From: VRUE01 sp047519745
GTDB taxonomy: Bacteria > Actinomycetota > Thermoleophilia > Solirubrobacterales > 70-9
DNA length: 64,000 nt
Assembly: GCA_047519745.1 (NCBI GenBank)
Contig: JAPVSJ010000028.1
Coordinates: 1-64,000 of the forward strand
Reading direction: 5' to 3'
The position numbers and the translations under genes were made by a program. Below are positions 57,998-64,000 of this stretch, one piece after another. Positions within the stretch are counted from its first letter, which is position 1, and each line of letters opens with the position of its first letter. The notes below the pieces were generated by a model. It made no database searches. It had not been told where the DNA came from and saw only the letters and a program-made list of their open reading frames with translations.

Positions 57998-58909
57998 TCA
58001 CCCGACCAGCCGGCTGATCAGTCCGACGAGAGCGAGCAGGCAACCGCCGGCGAGGAGCGCCGGGGCGCGCAGGACCCGCATCTTCGCCTGAGCCGTCTCG
58101 GTAAAGGCCAGGCCCGCGCAGAGCAGCGCCAGGCCGGCAGCCAGGCAGACGAGCTGCTCGCCGAACCCTCCCCAGTGGGGCAGGTACAGCCCGGCAGCCA
58201 GGACGAGGAAGATCCAGTGCCTGGCCGCCGCGCTCCACTCGAGCAGCGCCAGGTCACGGCCGGCGTACTCGAGCAGCGGCCCCTCGTGGATCATCGTCAG
58301 CTCCAGGTGAGTGTCCGGGTTGTCGATCGGCTGGCGCCCGGTCTCGACCAGGACGACGAGGGCGAAGGCCGCGGCGGCGCACCAGTGGGCCGGCTCGCTC
58401 CAGATCGCCGAGCCGCTCGCGGCGCCGCTCATCGCCACCAGGTCCGTGCTGCCGGCCGGCGCCGCCGCGAGGATCAGCGCCAGGACCAGCAGCGCCTCGG
58501 CGAAGACCGAGAGGGTCAGGTCACGGCCCGATCCCATCAGCGCGAAACCCGACCCGGTGTCCCAGCTGGCAGCGGCCAGGGCGAAGCGCGCCAGGGCCAG
58601 CAGGCCAACGAGGACGATCGCGTCGTTGCCCAGCGGCCAGTCGGGAGAGAGGCCGGCGATCGGGACCAGGAACAGGGCGAGGATCGTCGCCGCGGCCACC
58701 ACGCACGGCGCCAGCTGGTAGACGAGCGTGGCCGGCTGGGGGTCGGCGAGCGTCTTGCTCCAGAGGCGGCGCAGCTCCCGGTAAGGCTGCAGCGGAGAGG
58801 GACCGCGGCGCCCCTGCAGGCGGGCCTTGAGCGCCTGGATCGCGCCGGGAAGCAGCGGCGCCAGGGCGAGCCCGCCGAGGATCTGGATCGCTCCGGCGAC
58901 GGCAGTCAT
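57998..58909 (-). CDS. hyfC: Hydrogenase membrane subunit HyfC/HycD (NuoH-like)
   Basis: 303 residues with eight or so membrane helices. The quinone-site-like segment LQGRRGPSPLQPYRELRRLWSK near 31-52 and the conserved ETGRQPIDNPDTHLELTMIHE are the HycD/NuoH signatures. It links the hydrophilic hydrogenase module to the antiporter-like subunits. ATGA overlap with hyfB. Confidence 0.9.
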   Translation of the reverse strand: MTAVAGAIQILGGLALAPLLPGAIQALKARLQGRRGPSPLQPYRELRRLWSKTLADPQPATLVYQLAPCVVAAATILALFLVPIAGLSPDWPLGNDAIVLVGLLALARFALAAASWDTGSGFALMGSGRDLTLSVFAEALLVLALILAAAPAGSTDLVAMSGAASGSAIWSEPAHWCAAAAFALVVLVETGRQPIDNPDTHLELTMIHEGPLLEYAGRDLALLEWSAAARHWIFLVLAAGLYLPHWGGFGEQLVCLAAGLALLCAGLAFTETAQAKMRVLRAPALLAGGCLLALVGLISRLVG

Positions 58910-60843
58910 CCGATCGCTCCGACTCGCACCAGGACGAGCAGGCCGAGGAGCAGCGCGAGCAGATAGGCGGCGTAGGCACGGACGCTGCCGGATTGAAGGC
59001 GACGGGCGACCAGGGCCCCGGCCAGCGCCCCGCGCTGCACCGGCCCGTAGAGCAGCGTGTCGAAGAGGTGCGGGATCTCGCCGCGATAGCGGATCGACTG
59101 GAGCTGTCCACGCTCGCGCACCGCCTCGATCTCGCGCCGCGGTCGAAGGACAGACTCCAGGACCAATCGCAGCGGCTTCGTGAAGCCCGCCGAGCTCCAA
59201 TTCAGCGCGGGCTCGATCCGCTGGCCGCAGGCCCATGCGGGGACGGGAGCCGCCCGCCGGGAGCCGCGCAAGCGCCAGAGCATCGCGCTCAGCGCAACCA
59301 GCCCGAGCAGCAGCCACGGCGAGGGAAGCGAGCCGGTTCCGGGGATGGAAAGGCCCGGTTCGGCGGCGAGGCTCCGCGGCTGTGGGGCGAGCTCCATCAG
59401 CGAGGGGACCAGCAGTCCGGGCGCCGCACCGAGGGCGACGCAGCAACCGGCCAGGAAGACCGGCGCGGCCCTCATGCCGGGCGGCGCCTCTACCGCCGGC
59501 TCGGCCTCCGCCCGGCGGGGGGCGCCGAGCAGGACCAGCCCGACGACCTTGACGAAGCAGAACACCGCGAGCGCCGCGGTCGCCGCCAAACCTGCGGTCG
59601 CGAGGGCGCCGGCCAAGCCGAGCCCAAGGGAGGGCCCGAAGGCGACGTGGATCAATGCCTGCAAGGTCAGCCACTCCGAGGCGAAGCCGTTGAGCGGGGG
59701 CACCCCGGCGATCGCCATCGAGCCGATCAAGAAGGCCCCGCCCGTCCAGGGCATACGGCGCAGCAGGCCGCCGATCCGGTCCAGGTCGAGCGAGCCCACC
59801 GCTCGCTCGAAGGAACCCGCGGCCAGGAACAGAAGCGCCTTGAACACGGCGTGGTTGAGGATGTGCAGGAGCGCGGCGGCGAAGGCGATCGCGGCCCAGG
59901 TCGAATCGCCCTCGGAGGCGAAGAGGATCGAGGCGCCGAGGCCGAGCGCGACGATCCCGACGTTCTCGATCGAGTGGAAGGCGAGCAGGCGCTTGAGGTC
60001 GTGCTGCACCAGCGCGTAGAGCACGCCGCCCAGGGCCGACAGCAGACCCAGCCCGAGCACCGCGAGGCCCGCCCACAACGGAGCCGGTGCGGCCCACTCG
60101 AAGAGGACGCGGATCAGCCCGTACAGGGCCACCTTGATCATCACCCCCGACATCAGGGCGGAGACGTGGCTCGGCGCGACGGGGTGGGCGCGCGGCAGCC
60201 AGGAGTGCAGCGGCATCAGACCCGCCTTGGTACCGAACCCGACGATCGCCGCGACGACGATCAGCGCCTGCACACCCGCACCCTGGGCGGCGAGCGCCGC
60301 CGGGTCGCCGATCGCTCCGTAGTGCGCCAGGGCGAGCACGCAGATCCAGACTCCGGCGCCGCCGAGGTGGGTGACCGCGAGATAGACGAAGACTGCGTGG
60401 CGGACCCCTGCGTCGTTGCGTCGCACCAGGATCGCGGCGGCCGGCGCCAGCGTCATCAGCTCCCAGCAGGCGAGGAACGACGAGGGGTCGCGCGCCATGA
60501 CGACGCCGGTGAGGGCCAGGAGGAACAAGCCGCCGAGGGCGACGAGGGCGCGACTGCGGGCGACGCCCGCGAGGTAGCCACGGGCGTAGATCACGGCCGG
60601 CGCGGCGACCACCGCCAGCGTGGCGAGGAAGAAGCCGCTGAGGCCGTCGACCCCCAGCCCCGGGTCGAGGCTGTCTCGGAAGGCGGCGCCGAAGACCGGC
60701 GCCCCGAACAGGATGAGGGCGCCGCCGGTGCCGAGCAGGGCGATGCCCGCGGCCTGGAGGGCGATCGCCGCGGTGAGCGCCCGGGGGGCGATCGGCGCCA
60801 ATGCCCCGGCGATCAGCAGGGCCAAGCCCAGCGAAACGAGCAA
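58906..60843 (-). CDS. hyfB: Hydrogenase membrane subunit HyfB (NuoL-like antiporter subunit)
   Basis: 645 residues, about 16 membrane helices. The family core GFGTKAGLMPLHSWLPRAHPVAPSHVSALMSGVMIK is present with its Lys and LHSWLPRAH, followed by DLKRLLAFHSIENVGI. The only sensible start is a TTG at 60843, 17 bp after the ArsR gene, with no strong ribosome site. This argues for coupled translation from the regulator gene. First structural gene of the complex. Confidence 0.88.
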   Translation of the reverse strand: MLVSLGLALLIAGALAPIAPRALTAAIALQAAGIALLGTGGALILFGAPVFGAAFRDSLDPGLGVDGLSGFFLATLAVVAAPAVIYARGYLAGVARSRALVALGGLFLLALTGVVMARDPSSFLACWELMTLAPAAAILVRRNDAGVRHAVFVYLAVTHLGGAGVWICVLALAHYGAIGDPAALAAQGAGVQALIVVAAIVGFGTKAGLMPLHSWLPRAHPVAPSHVSALMSGVMIKVALYGLIRVLFEWAAPAPLWAGLAVLGLGLLSALGGVLYALVQHDLKRLLAFHSIENVGIVALGLGASILFASEGDSTWAAIAFAAALLHILNHAVFKALLFLAAGSFERAVGSLDLDRIGGLLRRMPWTGGAFLIGSMAIAGVPPLNGFASEWLTLQALIHVAFGPSLGLGLAGALATAGLAATAALAVFCFVKVVGLVLLGAPRRAEAEPAVEAPPGMRAAPVFLAGCCVALGAAPGLLVPSLMELAPQPRSLAAEPGLSIPGTGSLPSPWLLLGLVALSAMLWRLRGSRRAAPVPAWACGQRIEPALNWSSAGFTKPLRLVLESVLRPRREIEAVRERGQLQSIRYRGEIPHLFDTLLYGPVQRGALAGALVARRLQSGSVRAYAAYLLALLLGLLVLVRVGAIG

Positions 60844-60860
60844 CTGGACGAACGCCGCGC

Positions 60861-61274
60861 TCAGCGCCGCTTGGCGCCGGCCTTGCGGCGGGTCGGTGGC
60901 GATTCGTCCAGCTCGCCGAGCAGCGCCTGAGTTTCCTCCAGGTAAGAGCCGATCAGCTGCTTGGCCGTCTCGAGCAGCTGAAAGATGCGCGGGTCTCGCA
61001 CCCGGTAAAAGACATTCGTCCCTTCACGCCGAGACTCGAGCAGTCCCTGCCGACGCATTGCGGCGAGGTGCTGGGAGGCCCCGCTGGAGTCGATCTCGAG
61101 CTCGCCCTGCAGCCTGCCGACGGTCAGCTCGCCGTCCTTCAGCAGCTCCAGGATGCGCACCCGGGCCGGGTGACCCAACGTGCGGAAGAAGTCCGCCTTG
61201 ATCTTGTGGATCGGCTGTGGCGGTCCTGCCTGCGATTTAGACCCGACTCGCGGTTTCGGCGCAGCAGCGGGCAT
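60861..61274 (-). CDS. ArsR-family regulator of the hydrogenase-like operon (Rv0081-like)
   Basis: 137 residues from the ATG at 61274, preceded by GGGGGAG. A winged helix lies at about 24-90: KADFFRTLGHPARVRILELL, then SSGASQHLAAMRRQGLLESRREG. The first block is close to the Mycobacterium tuberculosis regulator Rv0081, which heads an equivalent operon. No ArsR-type metal-binding CVC motif. A basic tail (RRKAGAKRR) ends the protein. Probably autoregulates through the inverted repeat at 61326-61345. Confidence 0.87.
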   Translation of the reverse strand: MPAAAPKPRVGSKSQAGPPQPIHKIKADFFRTLGHPARVRILELLKDGELTVGRLQGELEIDSSGASQHLAAMRRQGLLESRREGTNVFYRVRDPRIFQLLETAKQLIGSYLEETQALLGELDESPPTRRKAGAKRR

Positions 61275-61325
61275 CAGCTCCCCCCGATCGGTGCACCTGC
61301 GTCCGCCATGTCGCAAAGATAGCAT

Positions 61326-61345
61326 ATCTTAGAAAGTGTTAAGAT
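61326..61345. promoter_or_regulatory. Inverted repeat operator for the ArsR regulator
   Basis: ATCTTA-GAAAGTGT-TAAGAT in an AT-rich island 50 bp upstream of the arsR-type start and 8 bp upstream of the divergent small gene at 61353. Size and arm spacing are typical of ArsR-family operators. Confidence 0.55.
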
Positions 61346-61352
61346 TATCGCA

Positions 61353-61598
61353 ATGGAAGGAGTGGCCACCGGACCCGAGCATGCCACCTATGACGAGCGA
61401 CTGCGGGTACGCATCCTGCGCGCTGGACCGGATGCGGTCGAGGCCGCGGTGGCGCTGATGGAACGTCACGATCCCGACTCCTTCGACGAGGCCCTGGGGC
61501 TCATTTCCAGCCGCGCCGACCTTACGCCACGTTGCCAAGAGGCTCTGACGGAGGCGTGGGATCGCTACTTCCATATCAGCGGCATGTCGTGGGAATGA
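61353..61598 (+). CDS. Hypothetical small protein
   Basis: 81 residues, mostly helical in appearance and acidic, with ILRAGPDAVEAAVALMERHD and a C-terminal DRYFHISGMSWE. No family recognised. The ATG comes 8 bp after the ArsR-type inverted repeat, so its expression is probably linked to the hydrogenase-like operon. It lacks a ribosome site and could be leaderless. Confidence 0.6.
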   Translation: MEGVATGPEHATYDERLRVRILRAGPDAVEAAVALMERHDPDSFDEALGLISSRADLTPRCQEALTEAWDRYFHISGMSWE

Positions 61599-61679
61599 GC
61601 CGACGACCGCACCGCTGCCACACCTGCAGTGAAGCCGGTGCAAGGGCCGCCTCCCGCAACTCGCGTAAGGATTGGCGCA

Positions 61680-61955
61680 ATGGCCGAGGCTCGAATTGAC
61701 GTTCATCTCCGCCCGCGCGGTCACCGCGACAAGCTGATGGGAATGCGCGACGGGATCCTGCAGGCGCGGGTAACCGCGCCGCCGGTGGACGGCAAGGCGA
61801 ACAAGGCCCTTTGCCGGCTGATCGCGAAGCGGATCGGAATTGCGCCGTCGAAGGTGGTCGTCATCCAGGGCGGGAAGTCGCGCAACAAGATCGTGAGCGT
61901 GGAGGGCGTAAACGCAGCGGCGCTGGAGCTGGCGTTGCGAGATCCGGACAGCTGA
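61680..61955 (+). CDS. DUF167 (YggU) family protein
   Basis: 91 residues from the ATG at 61680 (MAEARIDVHLRPRG). The DUF167 core is clear: ARVTAPPVDGKANKALCRLIAKRIG followed by KVVVIQGGKSRNKIVSVEG. The cellular role of this widely conserved family is not established. After it, 61956-62167 holds no gene I can support. Confidence 0.88.
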   Translation: MAEARIDVHLRPRGHRDKLMGMRDGILQARVTAPPVDGKANKALCRLIAKRIGIAPSKVVVIQGGKSRNKIVSVEGVNAAALELALRDPDS

Positions 61956-62167
61956 CGCCATCGGCCCGGACCAGGGCATCGAGCCTTCTAAGCCTCCATC
62001 ACGTTCGCGATCACGATCCTCCCCCGCGGCGACTCGCGACGAGGGTAGGGCAACGCAAACGGGCTATACCCCCAGCCGTACATAAGTCGAACCACGCGGC
62101 GCGGATCGCGGCCGAGCCGCTTTCCCTCGCTCGCCGCAAGGGTCGGCGAAGCGCTCCTTGAGGCGAC

Positions 62168-62563
62168 TCACCCAGCTGGAGCGCGCAGGTTCACGACCGC
62201 GCATGAATGCTCGGCTGCCCGGTCAATGATCTCCGGGTCGCCGGTCCAGAGAGGCGCCTCTGCCCGAAGGGCGGTCGCGAGACAAAAGGCGTCGGCATAC
62301 GAAAGCCCCCCGTGAGCCTTGATCCGCGCCGCCTCCGATACGAGAGGCCAATCCGGATCAACGACATCGAGACGCTGGCGCACCCGGTCGATGTCGGCGG
62401 CTGCCGAGTCCTCCCCGTCGCCCCGCATGCGGATGTAGAGCACCTCGCCGAGGTTGATCGAGCAGATCGTCGCTCCCTCTTCGAGCCAGGCAGATTCGAT
62501 GCGATCTGCCGAGTCCTCGTCCTTGAGATAAGCCAACAGCGCCCAGCTATCGAGGACGATCAA
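62168..62563 (-). CDS. vapC: PIN-domain ribonuclease toxin VapC
   Basis: 131 residues. PIN acidic residues are visible: Asp5 in VLDSWALLAYL, Glu in SINLGEVLY, Asp in SYADAFCLATA and Asp in WTGDPE. VapC toxins cleave RNA, often tRNA. No ATG or GTG fits; a TTG at 62563 gives the expected N-terminus and overlaps the antitoxin gene by 17 bp, the usual coupling in such pairs. Confidence 0.88.
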   Translation of the reverse strand: MIVLDSWALLAYLKDEDSADRIESAWLEEGATICSINLGEVLYIRMRGDGEDSAAADIDRVRQRLDVVDPDWPLVSEAARIKAHGGLSYADAFCLATALRAEAPLWTGDPEIIDRAAEHSCAVVNLRAPAG

Positions 62564-62834
62564 CGCCCCACCCCTGAGCCTTGCGCTCCTCGGCGTCGCG
62601 TTCGCGCCGCCGCTCCTGCAGCAGCTCCTCCGTGCCGCCGCCGGCCCCGACCCAGAGACCCCGCAGAATGCGGATCTCGTCGGCACAGCGCTCGGGATCG
62701 TCGTTGACCCTCCGCACCCGGACCTCGGACCCGTCCGGCTCGAACGTCACCTCGTCGCCCGGCTTGATCCCGATCTCGTCCCGGATCGCCTTGGGGATCA
62801 CCACCTGGCCCTTGATGCCTACCTTGTGAGTCAT
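62547..62834 (-). CDS. vapB: AbrB-type antitoxin VapB
   Basis: 95 residues with an N-terminal SpoVT-AbrB domain (MTHKVGIKGQVVIPKAIRDE) and a Glu/Arg-rich C-terminal tail that would wrap the toxin. First gene of the pair, which is typically autoregulated. The sequence GTTAGTATAAC just upstream of the ATG is an inverted repeat that could be its operator. Confidence 0.87.
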   Translation of the reverse strand: MTHKVGIKGQVVIPKAIRDEIGIKPGDEVTFEPDGSEVRVRRVNDDPERCADEIRILRGLWVGAGGGTEELLQERRRERDAEERKAQGWGVDRPR

Positions 62835-62982
62835 ACCGTTAGTATAACGCGGCTCTGCGGCGAGCGCGTCGGATTCCGGACAAATCTCGGGATACCTCTT
62901 GCGCAGTCGTTGGATCGGCCGCGAGATCTCCGTCTGGTAGCGCCGGCATGCCGAGGCCCCCGCCGCGTTAAGTTTGAGACCG

Positions 62983-63333
62983 ATGGCACTGCCCCCCGAG
63001 GTACTTGATCCCGCGATATCGCTCATCGCGACCTACTGCGCGACGAAGGTGCCTGCCAAGCACGACGGCAACTTGAGAATCGAGTACAAGGTCCGCGGAC
63101 ACACGATCACGATCTACGAGTGCCGCCCGCCGTGGCGGAAGGAGATTGGCCCAGACTGGACCAGGATGCGGATCTGCACTCTTGAGTGGGACCCGACGAC
63201 CCGTCTCTGGACGCTCTACGCACGCGACCAAAACGACCGTCGACTGGAGTACCCGTTCATCGAGCCGGCGCCCGACCTGGCGCCCCTGATCCGCGGCCTC
63301 GACAGTGATCCCACCTGCATCTTCTGGGGCTAG
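62983..63333 (+). CDS. DUF3024-like protein
   Basis: 116 residues from the ATG at 62983. The pattern IYECRPPWRKEIGPDWTRMRI followed by WDPTTRLWTLYARDQNDRRLEYPF resembles the DUF3024 family, small proteins of unknown function with a conserved Trp-rich core. Divergent from vapB by 148 bp. Confidence 0.75.
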   Translation: MALPPEVLDPAISLIATYCATKVPAKHDGNLRIEYKVRGHTITIYECRPPWRKEIGPDWTRMRICTLEWDPTTRLWTLYARDQNDRRLEYPFIEPAPDLAPLIRGLDSDPTCIFWG

Positions 63334-63417
63334 CATCGCGAGCGGTGGAGTCGGGGACAAAGCTCGGGACACGCTTTGGCCTTGCCGAGCAGCGCCTCTT
63401 GCCGAGCAGCCTTGATG

Positions 63418-63603
63418 TCAACGATCTCGATCGGTGGGAGCTCGTCGGCGAGCGCTCCGACCGGCCAGGGGCGATCCTGCCCGCTCCTGGTCAGTTTGGG
63501 AAAGAACATCGACCGCAGCGCCAACAGTCAGTTCAGAGGCATCAGCCGCCGGCACAACGACGACGGTGGTCCCGTCCGGACGCTTCTCGATCACCTTGGC
63601 CAT
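63418..63603 (-). CDS. Possible small hypothetical protein
   Basis: 61 residues starting MAKVIEKRPDGTTVVVVP, then an Arg-rich tail. The N-terminal half looks like a real short beta-rich protein, while the tail could be read-through of non-coding sequence. It follows the gene at 63632-63997 by 28 bp on the same strand. No ribosome site is evident. Confidence 0.35.
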   Translation of the reverse strand: MAKVIEKRPDGTTVVVVPAADASELTVGAAVDVLSQTDQERAGSPLAGRSARRRAPTDRDR

Positions 63604-63631
63604 GCGTCAAGGGCACCGCTTGCCGCAGGGG

Positions 63632-63997
63632 TCATCCCGCCATTCGCAGCTCGTCTGGTTCAAGCGCGACCGAATGACGAAACCCTCCGTCCCCGACTGA
63701 GCGGCGCAAGGTGCGAAGGACGCGATCGGGATTGTCGTCGGGACCGTTGATGTAGAGCGGCTGGCCGTCGCAGCCAAACGTGATCGCGCTGGGACCCTTC
63801 CACGGGCCGAGATGCAGGCGGGCTTGCTCAAAATCGGGATGCGGCGCGAACCCGAGCCCGTGGGCGTACTCGACGGCTCCCAGCACGAGGTCGCGCACGA
63901 GCTCAATCGGGGCGCTCACGGGCGGCGCGGAGTAGCCGCTGAAGACGTAACCGGTGAGCGAGCGCAATCCTCGGTCGTCCATCTCATCGGGGCCCAT
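63632..63997 (-). CDS. Conserved hypothetical protein, possibly truncated by the window edge
   Basis: At least 121 residues. The stretch AHGLGFAPHPDFEQARLHLG followed by ITFGCDGQPLYINGPDDNP and RVLRTLRRSVG is a pattern I have seen in uncharacterised proteins that end in a GP(D/N)DNP-type motif, but I cannot name the family. The ATG at 63997 is 3 bp from the window end, so the true N-terminus may lie outside. Confidence 0.55.
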   Translation of the reverse strand: MGPDEMDDRGLRSLTGYVFSGYSAPPVSAPIELVRDLVLGAVEYAHGLGFAPHPDFEQARLHLGPWKGPSAITFGCDGQPLYINGPDDNPDRVLRTLRRSVGDGGFRHSVALEPDELRMAG

Positions 63998-64000
63998 GGC

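Noticed and set aside
61329..61979. A minus-strand frame opposite the small gene and the DUF167 gene
   Set aside because: Low-complexity shadow. DUF167 and the small hypothetical on the plus strand explain the region.
1..64000. CRISPR arrays, rRNA genes, insertion sequences or prophage
   Set aside because: No spaced direct repeats, rRNA core sequences, transposase/integrase motifs or phage structural genes were recognised on either strand.

Overview
This is a GC-rich, gene-dense chromosomal segment from an actinobacterium, most likely of class Thermoleophilia (Solirubrobacterales or a relative). That placement is inference. It rests on the base composition, ATGA/GTGA stop-start overlaps between most co-directional genes, a Rubrobacter-type TreT trehalose synthase, LuxR/LAL regulators and a surface-protein family with a stereotyped signal anchor. 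No rRNA, CRISPR array or insertion sequence was seen. One tRNA and one riboswitch are present.

Layout. 1-3.8 kb is the start of a division/cell-wall cluster on the minus strand (mraZ, rsmH, an FtsL-like gene, ftsI) with a MraZ operator. 3.9-9.8 kb holds a membrane protein and a minus-strand operon for a Tad/Flp-type pilus or secretion machine (TadA, TadB, TadC, CpaB) with its own two-component pair. 9.8-15.2 kb is mixed metabolism: a PfkB kinase, a PHP phosphatase, GlpD, a nitroreductase and a degenerate Rho-like protein. 15.2-21.6 kb is a vitamin B12 uptake operon under a cobalamin riboswitch. Its subunits resemble the two halves of animal transcobalamin/intrinsic factor, joined to an ECF transporter. 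Three hairpin-forming repeats sit in frame inside two of its genes. 21.6-34.1 kb is accessory: winged-helix regulators, a 19-codon reading frame with a strong ribosome site, secreted proteins, a LuxR/FAD-oxidoreductase pair, a wax ester synthase-like acyltransferase, a cupredoxin, a LysR regulator and an epimerase.

34.1-42.9 kb is the most unusual part. A tRNA with a Thr (UGU) anticodon and two non-standard stem positions lies 20 bp upstream of a tightly coupled operon. The operon encodes an arginyl-tRNA synthetase paralogue, a fused aminodeoxychorismate synthase, a GNAT, a histone-deacetylase-fold amidohydrolase, a chorismate mutase, a cytochrome P450 and an MbtG-type N-hydroxylase. I read it as an undescribed tRNA-linked pathway to an arylamine or N-hydroxylated small molecule with no NRPS or PKS in view. 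A PQQ-type propeller lipoprotein behind a probable leaderless promoter follows.

44.5-61.6 kb looks like a hypoxia/dormancy or energy-stress locus: an SQR/NDH-2-like flavoprotein, a double-domain universal stress protein, PEP synthase, an alcohol dehydrogenase, TreT, a shortened carbamate kinase-like protein, a DevS-like GAF kinase and a six-subunit group 4 [NiFe]-hydrogenase-like membrane complex led by an ArsR regulator. The gene set mirrors the Mycobacterium tuberculosis Rv0081-Rv0087 region. The right end (61.3-64 kb) has small genes: DUF167, a VapBC toxin-antitoxin pair, a DUF3024 protein and hypotheticals.

All assignments were read by eye from sequence and motif recognition, without database searches. 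Start codons are discussed where they are uncertain.
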